Shown in pieces: positions 8,525-17,552 of a stretch of 49,592 nucleotides of DNA. A model generated the notes under the pieces. It was not told the DNA's origin, ran no database searches, and worked only from the letters and a program-made list of their open reading frames with translations. Position numbers and translations under genes: made by a program. Origin of the DNA: Chitinophaga pinensis (GTDB lineage: Bacteria; Bacteroidota; Bacteroidia; M30B66); the NCBI GenBank assembly GCA_945883545.1, contig CAMCXT010000022.1, forward strand, positions 1 to 49,592. Direction: 5' to 3'. How positions within the stretch are numbered: position 1 is the first letter of the stretch; each line of letters begins with the position of its first letter.

Positions 8525-9505
8525 ATGATAAAAAAGACGATCCTGATTCTGTTTTTCATTTCGGGTATTCAGTTGATTTTTTCGCCACAGGCAAATACTT
8601 GGGGCTTTTTTGCTCACAAGGAAATCAATCGAATTGCGGTTTTCACACTTCCATCCGAGTTAACAGGTTTCTACAAGTCGAACATTGAATTTATAACCGA
8701 GCATGCAGTTGATCCTGACAAACGCCGGTATGCTGTCAAAGATGAGGCGGCTCGGCATTTCATCGACTTAGACCGATACGGGAAATCACCATTGGATTCG
8801 CTTCCAAAAAAGTGGGAGGATGCAGTAAAGAAGTATAGTGAAGATTCATTAAAGGCACATGGAATCGTACCTTGGCATATAGATGTAATGGTAAAGCGAC
8901 TTACTGCTGCATTTCGTGCAGAAGATTACGATCGAATCCTGCAGCTATCTGCCGATTTAGGCCATTATATCGGTGATGCACACGTTCCATTGCACACCAC
9001 GAAAAATTACAATGGCCAACTTACCAACCAAAAAGGGATTCATGGTTTCTGGGAATCGAGATTGCCTGAATTGTTTAACGACAATTACGACTTCTTCGTA
9101 GGAAAGGCTAAATACATCGAAGATCCTCTCGCAGAAGCGTGGCAGGCAGTTGCTGAAAGTTTTGCAGCCAAAGATTCAGTGTTGCTTTTCGAAGCCGAAT
9201 TGAATGCTAAGTATCCGCAAGACCGTAAGTATGCATTTGAAAACCGCGGAGCATCACTGATGAAGGTATACAGCGCTGAATATTCCGACGAATACCACAA
9301 GATGCTAGATGGCATGGTAGAACGCAGGATGCGCAAAGCCATTGTTACTGTTGGCTCGATGTGGTTCACAGCCTGGGTGAATGCTGGGCAACCAGACTTA
9401 GATAAATACAAGGACCGCAAGATCAGCAAGGAAACAGAAGCCGAATTGGCCGATGAAGACAAGCATTACAAAGAAGGAAAGCTTAATGGCCGCAGTTGTG
9501 ATTGA
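8525..9505 (+). CDS. Secreted zinc-dependent phospholipase C / S1-P1 nuclease-fold hydrolase, 326 aa
   Basis: After a signal peptide (about 1-25) the mature protein would begin at Trp26 (WGFFAHKEINRIA), which is how this all-helical trinuclear-zinc fold starts: the N-terminal Trp amine and His31 are metal ligands. Further ligands are in ARHFIDLDRYG, PWHIDVM, HYIGDAHVPLHTTKN and GIHGFWES. Enzymes of the fold cleave phosphodiesters in phospholipids or nucleic acids; sequence alone does not decide which. It lies 23 bp after comB, possibly as a third cistron, and ends before a strong bidirectional terminator. Periplasmic or extracellular action is expected. Confidence 0.85.
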   Translation: MIKKTILILFFISGIQLIFSPQANTWGFFAHKEINRIAVFTLPSELTGFYKSNIEFITEHAVDPDKRRYAVKDEAARHFIDLDRYGKSPLDSLPKKWEDAVKKYSEDSLKAHGIVPWHIDVMVKRLTAAFRAEDYDRILQLSADLGHYIGDAHVPLHTTKNYNGQLTNQKGIHGFWESRLPELFNDNYDFFVGKAKYIEDPLAEAWQAVAESFAAKDSVLLFEAELNAKYPQDRKYAFENRGASLMKVYSAEYSDEYHKMLDGMVERRMRKAIVTVGSMWFTAWVNAGQPDLDKYKDRKISKETEAELADEDKHYKEGKLNGRSCD

Positions 9506-9534
9506 GGATAATTTTTAAATGAAGACTACAAAAG

Positions 9535-9570
9535 AAAAGCCCCCGCTGAATTGAATCAACGGGGGCTTTT
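9535..9570. terminator. Bidirectional rho-independent terminator
   Basis: Arms AAAAGCCCCCG and CGGGGGCTTTT form an 11-bp GC-rich stem around a 14-base loop. A/T runs on both sides let it serve the phospholipase gene (plus) and the rplI operon (minus). Confidence 0.92.
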
Positions 9571-9588
9571 CAGTATTGGTTTGATCGC

Positions 9589-10035
9589 TTATTCAGCTAC
9601 AACTTCGAAGCTTACATCAACTTTAATGTCTTTGTAAATTTTCACATGTGCGCTGTAAGTACCAAGTGACTTGATCGCTTCTTCATCGAAAGAGATGTTT
9701 TTACGGTCAACCTCGATACCATGCTTACGGAATGCCTCAGCAAGTTGGATAGCATTAACAGAACCAAAGATTTTTCCGGACTCACCAACTTTGGCACCGA
9801 TTTCAACTTTTGTACCTGCCAATTTCTCTGCAACCGCTTGAGATTCTGTGCGGATCTTTTCTTCTTTGTGGGCGCGTTGGCGAATAGTTTCAGCCAAAAC
9901 TTTACGGTTCCCGTCAGTTGCCAAAATTGCATGACCTTGAGGAATCAGGAAATTGCGACCATAACCAGGACGAACAGTAACGATTTCGTCTTTGTTCCCC
10001 AGATTTTTAACGTCTTGTTTCAGAATTACTTCCAT
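9589..10035 (-). CDS. rplI: 50S ribosomal protein L9
   Basis: Full-length L9 (148 residues): MEVILKQDVKNLGNKDEIVTV and RPGYGRNFLIPQGHA are the rRNA-binding N-terminal domain. A long charged connecting helix (about 45-75) follows, then the C-terminal domain with GKIFGSVNAIQLAEAF. It is the last gene of the rpsF-rpsR-rplI operon, 11 bp after rpsR, and ends at the shared terminator. Confidence 0.98.
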   Translation of the reverse strand: MEVILKQDVKNLGNKDEIVTVRPGYGRNFLIPQGHAILATDGNRKVLAETIRQRAHKEEKIRTESQAVAEKLAGTKVEIGAKVGESGKIFGSVNAIQLAEAFRKHGIEVDRKNISFDEEAIKSLGTYSAHVKIYKDIKVDVSFEVVAE

Positions 10036-10046
10036 GGTTCTTTTCC

Positions 10047-10313
10047 TTATTTCATTAAGTCAGCAACGTAAGGCATCAGAGCAATGTGGCGTGCACGCTT
10101 AACAGCTTGAGACACTTTGCGCTGAAACTTCAGAGATGTTCCGGTGAGTCGGCGAGGAAGAATTTTTCCTTGCTCGTTTACAAACTTCAGAAGGAAGTCT
10201 GCGTCTTTGTAGTCAATGTACTTGATTCCACTTTTCTTAAAGCGGCAGTACTTCTTTTTCTTAACCTCTACAGTTGGAGGGGTTAAATAACGGATTTCAG
10301 ATTGAGTAGACAT
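10047..10313 (-). CDS. rpsR: 30S ribosomal protein S18
   Basis: 88 residues with the S18 signature: [35 protein letters not shown] and [21 protein letters not shown]18 pairs with S6 on the 30S platform, which fits its position between rpsF (11 bp upstream) and rplI. The N-terminal extension ([21 protein letters not shown]) is of the length usual in this phylum. Confidence 0.98.
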   Translation of the reverse strand: MSTQSEIRYLTPPTVEVKKKKYCRFKKSGIKYIDYKDADFLLKFVNEQGKILPRRLTGTSLKFQRKVSQAVKRARHIALMPYVADLMK

Positions 10314-10324
10314 TTTTCAGATTT

Positions 10325-10690
10325 TTATGCCTCAGCCGGCGTTTCGGTTTTAGATTTTTCAAATCCCTTGGTACGTTTCTTCTCGTTGTACGCCAACGAA
10401 TGCTTGTCGAGCGCAACGGTTAGGAAGCGGAGAATACGCTCATCGCGTTTAAACGCTACTTCCAGTTTAGAAACTAACTCACCAGGTCCTTGAAATTCTA
10501 GGAGGTGATAAAAACCCGTAGTCTTCTTCTGAATCGGGTAAGCCAATTTGCGCAGACCCCAGTTCTCTTCGTGAACTAGTTTAGCGCCATTTTCGGAAAG
10601 CATGGCTTTGAACTTGCCGACCGTTTCCTTCATCTGATCTTCAGACAAAACGGGAGTCATAATGAAAACGGTTTCATACTGATTAAGCAT
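10325..10690 (-). CDS. rpsF: 30S ribosomal protein S6
   Basis: 121 residues: MLNQYETVFIMTPVLSEDQ, the WGLRKLAYPIQKKTTGFYHLLEF core and a C-terminal domain with FKRDERILRFLTVALDKH. The start is set at ATG 10690; a TTG two codons upstream would only add Met-Pro. A consensus promoter lies 25-54 bp upstream. S6 binds S18, the next gene. No ssb sits in the operon, unlike in Firmicutes. Confidence 0.98.
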   Translation of the reverse strand: MLNQYETVFIMTPVLSEDQMKETVGKFKAMLSENGAKLVHEENWGLRKLAYPIQKKTTGFYHLLEFQGPGELVSKLEVAFKRDERILRFLTVALDKHSLAYNEKKRTKGFEKSKTETPAEA

Positions 10691-10714
10691 GGGCAAAATT
10701 GTTTTTTAGGAGCG

Positions 10715-10744
10715 CAAAAGTAGTAAAAAGAATGACACATACAA
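10715..10744 (-). promoter_or_regulatory. Bacteroidota sigma-A promoter of rpsF-rpsR-rplI
   Basis: On the minus strand TTGT (TTG complementary to 10742-10744) is followed after 19 bases by TACTTTTG (complementary to 10715-10722), matching the phylum's -33 TTG and -7 TAnnTTTG consensus. The predicted leader is about 20 bases. Confidence 0.8.
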
Positions 10745-10792
10745 GCATTGCGCATTTACTTGTAGATCATCTTGCATTATTTTTTCAATCGA

Positions 10793-12487
10793 TTAGTTTA
10801 CAATGAGTTTCTGAATTCGATCGCCAAAGCGCGTTTGCACTCGAATCAAGTAAATGCCAGATTGCAAATCGCCAGGCTGCAAATAAAATCTTGCCTCCCC
10901 CGATGCAATATCACCTGCGTAAATTTGCTTTACCATTCTACCAGTAACATCCAAAACATCCAATTTTATCGACAAACCATCAGGCGTAAACACAGGAATA
11001 CAAGTCAAACCTGCAGTAGGATTCGGGAATGCTGTTACTGAAAAAATCTTGTCCAAAATATCCTTCTGAACCGATGTTACTGTTCCTGTATCCAATACCA
11101 TGAAATCCCATCTGCCTTCAGGCGCAGTGATTGGGCGAACTTGAATCTTACCAGTTTCAGAAATCCCTTGGATATAGTAATACACTTTCGTTCCTGCTTC
11201 TTGTGCAGGAATTGCAGCCGTCCAGTTGTCGTTCGTGCCTGTTTCCGACATCGACACTGATGTAAATCCGGCCAAAGTATCAGTAGTGTAATACAAGGTA
11301 GCAGATTGCACACCACTTCTGTGCTTGATGAGTGCATTTACCGCGTAGGCATTTTGAGTATCGTAAGTATCATTCAATGGTTGATGGGAAATCAGAAGTG
11401 GATCGTTTACTCCAACCGAATGTGTGATGCAGTGAATGGCACCAGATGCTCCAATAATCGACTGACAATCAATTGGAACTACACGGTAACCCGGAAGATT
11501 TTCCTCATAAATCCTTACTGCTGTAGTATCGAAAGGACCGCCATAAATTGGAAGCAGAACTGTACCGTTTACGAAAACCGAATTTGAATATGTACGGTAA
11601 TCTCCATTGTTGTTAGGATAAATTGCAGTTCCATTGCCTGAATAATCAGGTGGTGCAACAATTCGTTTAATCTTGTAAGGTGTTCCGAAAACCGAATTGA
11701 AGTTATCTAAAACGTAAAGCAAATTGGCTTCAATCTGCGGACCATCGGCAATTCCTGATGGATACTGCGACCACAAAAGTGTTTCTTCATCCAAAAGCTT
11801 CATGTGCATGTCGATGTGGTGAATTCCATCATAAGGCAACACTTCCATCTTGATGTAACGATCAATCCCCATATAGTCGGACATGATCTGGTCTATCTGA
11901 GCCTCTGTTTTGGAAGTGTTTTCATCTAAAATTAGGTTCGAAGAAAAGGCTGTTCCAAAACCATCACTCATAAAATTTCCACCTGTATGAACTACGCGGT
12001 TAGGTTCGATCGTGGTTTGAACCAGATTTAAATCCAGTTCACGAGCATATCGACGTGGAATTGAATCGTCTTGTAATCTTGTTGGGCGGTTGTATTTCCA
12101 ATCTAGCAGAAACAATGAATCTACATCATTAATGTACACTGAATTTGCGCCATAATCGCGGATCCAAAGTGAATTGCTTGGCTGAGTTACAATTTGCACG
12201 TTAGGTCCAAGAACAACATTGTATGTATTGGTTAATTCATTGGCTGCAGTTGCCGCATTTGGTGCATGAACAATTACCTTGCACTCTTCTTGTGCATAGC
12301 GAATAATTTCTGCCAAAGTTGGTTTATAGCTTTGCCAAGTAACCACCAATGCTTGAATTTCTTCCCATTCGGCAGCGGTTCTCAAAGTACCTGCAGGAGG
12401 AACATCAGAGATCACCGATTGGCAAGATGTTTGGAAAGGCTTGAAAACGATGAGCATCAACAAAATGCTCAGGAACCGTAAATTCAT
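10793..12487 (-). CDS. Secreted peptidyl-arginine/agmatine deiminase-like enzyme with type IX sorting domain, 564 aa
   Basis: A signal peptide (about 1-23) precedes a guanidino-group-modifying domain of the Porphyromonas-type arginine deiminase superfamily. The catalytic set is complete: Asp111 in LWIRDYG, His224 and Asp226 in HHIDMHMK, and nucleophile Cys353 in GAIHCITHSVG. Such enzymes hydrolyse the guanidine of arginine (in peptides) or agmatine to a ureido product plus ammonia. A beta-rich region follows the catalytic domain (about 380-470), then a type IX secretion sorting domain (about 484-564; AFPNPTAG, DVTGRMV, GIYLIRVQT, QKLIVN). The overall architecture, signal peptide, deiminase, Ig-like region and C-terminal signal, parallels PPAD of Porphyromonas gingivalis. 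Whether it acts on peptidyl arginine or free agmatine is not decided by the motifs. It is monocistronic. Confidence 0.88.
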   Translation of the reverse strand: MNLRFLSILLMLIVFKPFQTSCQSVISDVPPAGTLRTAAEWEEIQALVVTWQSYKPTLAEIIRYAQEECKVIVHAPNAATAANELTNTYNVVLGPNVQIVTQPSNSLWIRDYGANSVYINDVDSLFLLDWKYNRPTRLQDDSIPRRYARELDLNLVQTTIEPNRVVHTGGNFMSDGFGTAFSSNLILDENTSKTEAQIDQIMSDYMGIDRYIKMEVLPYDGIHHIDMHMKLLDEETLLWSQYPSGIADGPQIEANLLYVLDNFNSVFGTPYKIKRIVAPPDYSGNGTAIYPNNNGDYRTYSNSVFVNGTVLLPIYGGPFDTTAVRIYEENLPGYRVVPIDCQSIIGASGAIHCITHSVGVNDPLLISHQPLNDTYDTQNAYAVNALIKHRSGVQSATLYYTTDTLAGFTSVSMSETGTNDNWTAAIPAQEAGTKVYYYIQGISETGKIQVRPITAPEGRWDFMVLDTGTVTSVQKDILDKIFSVTAFPNPTAGLTCIPVFTPDGLSIKLDVLDVTGRMVKQIYAGDIASGEARFYLQPGDLQSGIYLIRVQTRFGDRIQKLIVN

Positions 12488-12633
12488 AATTTTTAAAAAA
12501 TTGGATCGCTAAGATAGTGGAGAAAACAATAGATGTTGCTTGAAAACGATTCTAATGAATTCAGCTTTATCTACTCGCATCAATTAAACCATATTTTTAT
12601 TTTGCCATCACACCGAAAAACAGCATTAAACCT

Positions 12634-14028
12634 ATGACTGAAGCACAGAAAATTGCCCATTTACATCGCAGAGCTGGATTTGGATTAAACATCCGCGAAA
12701 GCGCTTCAGGTAAATTATCCGATCATATAGAGAAAGTTATAAGTTCAAATAAAACCTATAATTCTTTGTTTCTTCCGGGTGAAGAAAAAGTTACAACCGG
12801 CGAGTTGCTGGCGATGGACAAAGAAGAGCGCAAGGAAATACTTCAAGATTTAGCGGCCAATATCAAGCGATTGAACCTTGAATGGTTAAAAGAAATGGGC
12901 AAAGCAGAAGGTCAACTTCGCGAAAAAATGTCGCTTTTTTGGCATGGTCACTTTGCAGCACGCGTCCGCGGATATTCGCAAGTAGAACAGTATATCAACA
13001 CGATCCGAAAATATTCCCTTGCCAATTTCGGAGATCTCTTGATGGCAGTTAGCAAGGAACCGGCGATGTTGAAATTCCTCAACAACCAGCAAAACCGCAA
13101 GAATAGTCCGAATGAAAATTTTGCCCGTGAAGTGATGGAGCTCTTCACTTTGGGCAGAGGAAATTACACCGAAAACGATATCAAAGAAGCCGCCAGAGCC
13201 TTTACAGGTTGGAACTTCAACGAAGAAGATGAATTTGAAATTCGAACCAATCAACATGATTCCGGTGTGAAAACAATTTTCGGAAAAACAGGAAATTGGG
13301 AAGGTGAAGACGTCATAAAAATGATTCTCGCAAGAAAAGAAACTGCCCTATTCGTTACCCGAAAAATTTACCGATTCTTGGTAAACGAAAACATCGATGA
13401 ACAAAAGGTTTCGGCTCTTGCAAACCGTTTTTACGATGCCCAATATGACATCCCAACTTTGTTGCGTGAGATCTTTCAATCTGACTGGTTTTACGAAGAA
13501 CAAAACGTAGGAAGTTTGATTAAAAGTCCGATTGAGTTGATTGTTGGACTCAACCGCACATTTGGAATTTCTTATTCAAATGCTCAACCTTTACTGGCAG
13601 TTCAGCGCGTTCTTGGACAAACACTATTTTTTCCACCCAATGTGGCAGGTTGGGCTGGTGGCAGAAATTGGATCGACAATTCAACACTACTCACACGGTT
13701 GTCGCTGCCCAAAAAACTAGCAGAAGCAGACCAATTGGATTATGCTGTTAAAAATAACATGGACGATGAAAATCCAAATGAATCGTCGAAGCCCAATCCG
13801 AAATACAAATTAGAATGCAATATAAATTGGGAATTGTTTGCCAAAAAATTTGAGGGAATACCCAAAGAGGAAGAATGGAATGTTCTTCAACAGCATCTTT
13901 TAGCTTCCAAGAATTTATTAAAAATGTCAGAAAAATTGATCATTAAAATGGAAGGTAAAGGTCAATTAGAACGAATTAAATTGATGAGTATTTATATCAC
14001 CAGAACACCAGAATATCAACTTGCATAA
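12634..14028 (+). CDS. DUF1800 family protein, 464 aa
   Basis: The N-terminus HLHRRAGFGLNI is the classic DUF1800 opening. Family blocks follow: MSLFWHGHFAARV, NQQNRKNSPNENFAREVMELFTLGRGNYTENDIKEAARAFTGW, HDSGVKTIFGKTGNW and FPPNVAGWAGGRNWIDNSTLLTRL. No signal peptide is evident. DUF1800 genes are almost always next to a DUF1501 gene, as here (3 bp gap). The biochemical role is unestablished; export of the pair and a link to polymer or surface metabolism have been suggested from context only. Start ATG 12634 agrees with the family. Confidence 0.9.
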   Translation: MTEAQKIAHLHRRAGFGLNIRESASGKLSDHIEKVISSNKTYNSLFLPGEEKVTTGELLAMDKEERKEILQDLAANIKRLNLEWLKEMGKAEGQLREKMSLFWHGHFAARVRGYSQVEQYINTIRKYSLANFGDLLMAVSKEPAMLKFLNNQQNRKNSPNENFAREVMELFTLGRGNYTENDIKEAARAFTGWNFNEEDEFEIRTNQHDSGVKTIFGKTGNWEGEDVIKMILARKETALFVTRKIYRFLVNENIDEQKVSALANRFYDAQYDIPTLLREIFQSDWFYEEQNVGSLIKSPIELIVGLNRTFGISYSNAQPLLAVQRVLGQTLFFPPNVAGWAGGRNWIDNSTLLTRLSLPKKLAEADQLDYAVKNNMDDENPNESSKPNPKYKLECNINWELFAKKFEGIPKEEEWNVLQQHLLASKNLLKMSEKLIIKMEGKGQLERIKLMSIYITRTPEYQLA

Positions 14029-14031
14029 GCC

Positions 14032-15222
14032 ATGAAAAGACGCGATTTTCTAAAAATATCAGGTTTAACTGGAAGCACATTGTTGGTTCCGGGCTTTTTA
14101 AAAGCATTTGAAGGTCAGTTGGCAAAATTCACTGGGAAGCGTTTGGTGATTGTGCAACTTTCGGGAGGAAACGATGGGCTCAACACCTTGATTCCATTCA
14201 CGAATGACACCTATTACAAGCTTCGTCCAAAATTGGGAATAACCCAAGACAAAATTCTAAAAATCAACGATAACGCTGGTTTTAACCCTTCGATGGATGG
14301 ATTTAGAAGATTGTATGATGAAGGCTTAATGAGTATATTCAATGCAGTAGGTTATCCGAATCCAGATCGATCACATTTTAGATCGATGGATATCTGGCAC
14401 ACTGCCAGCAATGCGGATGAATACCTTAACACGGGATGGCTTGGCAGATTGCTAGATTCCAATTGCCCTGGAAGTGAAAATGCTTGGTATGCCTTAGAAG
14501 TCGACGACACACTTTCGTTGGCAATGAAAGGACTTCAAAAAAGTGGATTTGCTGTTAAAGATCCACAACGACTTCAACAAATTACCCGTGATCCCTTTTT
14601 AGCAGAAATTGAGCAAAACGGCATGGCCACTGAAGCATCTGGTGAGTTATCGTTTCTCTATAAAACGCTAGCTCAAACCACATCTTCGGCCAATTACATT
14701 GCAGAAAAAGCTGGAATAAAAAAGAGTACTACAGTATATCCACAGCATGAATTAGGCAATAGTCTGAAACAAATTGCTGAATTAATTTCAGCTGGCATGG
14801 AATCGGGTGTTTATTATACCTCCATTTCTGGATTTGACACCCACGTTAGGCAGGCTGAATCGCAAAACCGATTGTTGGGCGTTGTGAGCGATTCGATTTA
14901 TTCGTTCACGAAAGATTTACGCGAGGCCAATGCATTAAACGACACTTTAGTTGTTGTGTTTTCTGAGTTCGGACGACGAGTTAAACAAAATGCGTCGAAT
15001 GGAACCGACCACGGAACTGCAAATAATTTATATGTTATTGGTGGTGGTTTGAAAAAACCTGGAATGCAGAATGGTTTGGTTTCATTAACCGACCTAGATG
15101 ATGGAGACTTAAAACACACACTAGATTTCAGGAAAGTTTATGCAACATTGCTCAGTAAGGGAATTGGATTTAACCATGAACAAGTATTGGGAAGGAAATT
15201 CGATTTGCTCGATTTCATTTAA
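14032..15222 (+). CDS. DUF1501 family protein with twin-arginine-type leader, 396 aa
   Basis: The leader MKRRDFLKISGLTGSTLLVPG has the Tat pattern RRDFLK. The mature part has the DUF1501 marks LVIVQLSGGNDGLNTLIPF, DRSHFRSMDIWHTA, VYYTSISGFDTHVRQ and VVFSEFGRRVKQNASNGTDHGTANNLYVIGGG, an alkaline-phosphatase/sulfatase-like fold with Asp/His residues suited to metal binding. It is coupled to DUF1800 and likely acts in the periplasm. A second, divergent DUF1501 gene lies at 45402-46745. Confidence 0.9.
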   Translation: MKRRDFLKISGLTGSTLLVPGFLKAFEGQLAKFTGKRLVIVQLSGGNDGLNTLIPFTNDTYYKLRPKLGITQDKILKINDNAGFNPSMDGFRRLYDEGLMSIFNAVGYPNPDRSHFRSMDIWHTASNADEYLNTGWLGRLLDSNCPGSENAWYALEVDDTLSLAMKGLQKSGFAVKDPQRLQQITRDPFLAEIEQNGMATEASGELSFLYKTLAQTTSSANYIAEKAGIKKSTTVYPQHELGNSLKQIAELISAGMESGVYYTSISGFDTHVRQAESQNRLLGVVSDSIYSFTKDLREANALNDTLVVVFSEFGRRVKQNASNGTDHGTANNLYVIGGGLKKPGMQNGLVSLTDLDDGDLKHTLDFRKVYATLLSKGIGFNHEQVLGRKFDLLDFI

Positions 15223-15293
15223 CGTGAAAGGTTGATCTAACTAGATTGAAGGGCGATAATGCTACTCGATCGCACTAATTCGGATTAATGGCT

Positions 15294-15301
15294 TATCTTT
15301 G
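15294..15301 (+). promoter_or_regulatory. -7 element upstream of DEAD-box helicase leader
   Basis: TATCTTTG matches TAnnTTTG exactly. No clear TTG sits at -33. Transcription would start near 15308, giving a leader of about 139 bases. Confidence 0.6.
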
Positions 15302-15307
15302 CGGCAT

Positions 15308-15446
15308 TCTCACTGATCTTCTGGGTCGCAACCGACATTCAGAAGAAGAATAACCCGGGGCGAATTATTAAGTCCCTTTAACCCAGGTTTCCATCCCATC
15401 GCTGATTCAGTGCGGTGAAGGCTTCGATGCCTGACCCCAATCAAAA
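15308..15446 (+). promoter_or_regulatory. Structured 5' leader of the DEAD-box helicase mRNA
   Basis: The leader can form a hairpin at 15318-15345 (CTTCTG with CAGAAG, then inner TCG with CGA around a CAAC loop). A second pairing is CATCG at 15397-15401 with CGATG at 15425-15429, which brackets a CTGATTCAG self-complementary segment. The right arm contains the ATG of a short upstream ORF. It is more GC-rich than the other leaders here. Long structured leaders are known for cold-induced RNA helicase genes; control by temperature or autoregulation is inferred. Confidence 0.5.
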
Positions 15447-15450
15447 ATGA
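15427..15450 (+). CDS. Seven-codon upstream ORF overlapping the helicase start
   Basis: ATG at 15427 opens MPDPNQK and stops at TGA 15448-15450, which overlaps the helicase ATG (15447-15449) as ATGA. Ribosomes ending here could reinitiate on the helicase. The codon count is too low to prove translation. Confidence 0.35.
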   Translation: MPDPNQK

Positions 15451-16820
15451 ATTTTGATCAATTAAACTTGATTGAACCAATTCTTCGTGCATTACAAGAA
15501 GAAGGATACGTTCAACCAACTCCTATTCAGGAACAAGCTATTCCATTGGTTCTGGATAAAAAAGATTTGCTCGGATGCGCCCAAACAGGAACTGGAAAAA
15601 CGGCTGCATTCTCAATTCCTGTTTTACAACTTTTACATTCTAGAGTTCAAAAACCACAGCCTTCAAGACCGATTCGGTGCTTGATTCTCACTCCAACAAG
15701 AGAATTGGCTATTCAGATTGAAGAAAGCCTGAAAGCCTATGGAAGGCATTTACCACTTCGCCATGCGGTGATTTTTGGAGGAGTTCCACAACGTGCTCAA
15801 ACAGAAATGCTAAAGCGTGGCGTCGATATTCTTGTGGCAACACCAGGTCGTTTGCTTGATTTGATGCAACAAGGATTTGTACATCTTCAAAGTTTGGAAA
15901 TTTTCATACTTGACGAGGCAGACCGTATGCTCGACATGGGATTTGTGCATGATGTTCGCAGGATTTTAACGAAGATTCCTTCTAAGCGTCAGAGTTTGTT
16001 TTTCTCGGCAACGATGCCACCAGAAATCCAAAAACTGGCAGATACTATTTTGGTGAATCCTTCAAAAGTTGAAGTTGCTCCTGTTTCTTCTACTGCGGAA
16101 ACAATCGATCAAACGATCTATTTCGTCCAGAAAAATGATAAGAAACACCTCTTGGTGAAATTGCTTAAAGACCCGAAAATTAAATCGGCTTTGGTTTTCA
16201 CCAGAACGAAACATGGTGCCGATAAAGTGGTGAAAGACCTATTGAAAGCAGGTTACACAGCTGAAGCGATTCACGGAAATAAGGCTCAAAACGCTCGTCA
16301 GAGAGCACTGAATAATTTCAAAGCAGGAACTACTCGTGTGTTAATTGCTACAGATATTGCTGCCCGTGGAATCGACGTGGATAGCTTGTCGCATGTGATT
16401 AATTATGAAATGCCGAATGTTCCTGAAACATATGTTCACAGAATTGGAAGAACCGGAAGAGCAGGCATGAGTGGAATTGCATTTTCTTTTTGTGATGAAG
16501 AGGAAATGGCTTATTTGCGGGATATCCAGAAGCTGATTAAGAAACAGATTCCTGTAGAAAGTAAACATGCTTGGAACATAAGTGGAGCGGAAGTTCCATT
16601 GGTGTTTGGACATGTACATGTTAACAAGCCAGCCGCTAAGAAACAAACTGGAAATCAAGGTGGAAATCAAAGCAGCAAACCGGCTCCAAAAAAGCATAAC
16701 CATCAACAGAATTCCCCAAGAAGCAATTCAACTGAAGGGGCTTCAAGTGCTGGTCCAAAAGGGAAAGGCAGACCTTGGCATAAAAAAGGGCCACGGAAAC
16801 CCAATCCGATTTCTTATTGA
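15447..16820 (+). CDS. DEAD-box RNA helicase, RhlE-like, 457 aa
   Basis: ATP-dependent RNA unwinding enzyme with the full motif set: Q motif ([14 protein letters not shown]), Walker A ([10 protein letters not shown]), PTRELA, TPGR, DEAD ([12 protein letters not shown]), SAT, ARGID and HRIGRTGR. The core covers about 1-375, followed by a Gly/Asn/Gln/Lys-rich basic tail (about 390-457) that likely binds RNA nonspecifically, as in RhlE. Role in ribosome assembly or RNA decay, especially in the cold, is inferred from the family. It is monocistronic, with a structured leader and its own terminator. No Shine-Dalgarno is present; an A-rich stretch precedes the ATG. Confidence 0.96.
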   Translation: MNFDQLNLIEPILRALQEEGYVQPTPIQEQAIPLVLDKKDLLGCAQTGTGKTAAFSIPVLQLLHSRVQKPQPSRPIRCLILTPTRELAIQIEESLKAYGRHLPLRHAVIFGGVPQRAQTEMLKRGVDILVATPGRLLDLMQQGFVHLQSLEIFILDEADRMLDMGFVHDVRRILTKIPSKRQSLFFSATMPPEIQKLADTILVNPSKVEVAPVSSTAETIDQTIYFVQKNDKKHLLVKLLKDPKIKSALVFTRTKHGADKVVKDLLKAGYTAEAIHGNKAQNARQRALNNFKAGTTRVLIATDIAARGIDVDSLSHVINYEMPNVPETYVHRIGRTGRAGMSGIAFSFCDEEEMAYLRDIQKLIKKQIPVESKHAWNISGAEVPLVFGHVHVNKPAAKKQTGNQGGNQSSKPAPKKHNHQQNSPRSNSTEGASSAGPKGKGRPWHKKGPRKPNPISY

Positions 16821-16833
16821 GTTATAAAAAACG

Positions 16834-16869
16834 AAAGCCCGGTCGAACGCAGTGTTTAACCGGGCTTTT
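16834..16869. terminator. Rho-independent terminator after DEAD-box gene
   Basis: AAAGCCCGGT (from 16835) pairs with ACCGGGCTTT (16859-16868), with a T run after it on the plus strand and an A run before it. It probably also ends the convergent HAD gene. Confidence 0.88.
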
Positions 16870-16887
16870 CATTGAGAACAACACAAA

Positions 16888-17313
16888 TTATTTTTTAAAT
16901 ACGAGAATTTCCTTCATGACTGTTTCCATTTCGGTGAACTTGCCTTTGAATCGGGTTCCTCGAACGATGTGGTTGTCGACCCAATGGTAATTGCCTCCAC
17001 GTGGTTTTCCCATAAGGATGCCATGGTATTTAAAACCGTGGCGGTTGAGCCATTCAACAGTAATTTCTCGTAGATCTTCAGTTCGGGATGTGAAAAATGT
17101 AATAATATGACCTTGTTCGAACCAACGATTTAGCGTTTCGAGTGCATCGGTATATGGCACTGCGGTAACCATTCTTTCAGGTTCTTCATTTGGAACATCG
17201 TCGCAAATAGTGCCATCAATATCGATCAGATAATTGATCATGTCTTTGTCTAAAACCGGACTTGCAGGTAAACCATTCTCGTCTAACAATGCATGCAACT
17301 GGTTGTCGGCCAT
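16888..17313 (-). CDS. HAD-superfamily phosphatase-like protein, 141 aa
   Basis: HAD motif I is LIDIDGTICDD (nucleophile and general acid Asp pair), motif II is FFTSRTE, a Lys is in GKPRGGNYHWVDN, which also supplies the terminal Asp-Asn region. At 141 residues it is a minimal HAD core with no cap. Phosphatase activity on a small phosphorylated metabolite, sugar or nucleotide is likely. Short HADs of this type are often tied to surface-polysaccharide loci, but here the gene stands alone. It is convergent with the helicase across a shared terminator. Confidence 0.8.
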   Translation of the reverse strand: MADNQLHALLDENGLPASPVLDKDMINYLIDIDGTICDDVPNEEPERMVTAVPYTDALETLNRWFEQGHIITFFTSRTEDLREITVEWLNRHGFKYHGILMGKPRGGNYHWVDNHIVRGTRFKGKFTEMETVMKEILVFKK

Positions 17314-17552
17314 AACAATTTAATTTATTTACAAATATATCTCGATTTTCGTATTACATAGATTAAAATTAAACACATATGCTATCAGGTTATCAATAAT
17401 TATTTGTGAAGAATGAAGAAAATGAATTTTCAAGCAGAAAGAAAATTGATTGTTTTTCATACTAGGATCATTTGATTTGTTTGCAGAAATGAAATGCTTC
17501 CAAAGTGTAAATACTGAAATACCAAATACAATTTAGATCCGTTGTTAGCTCG

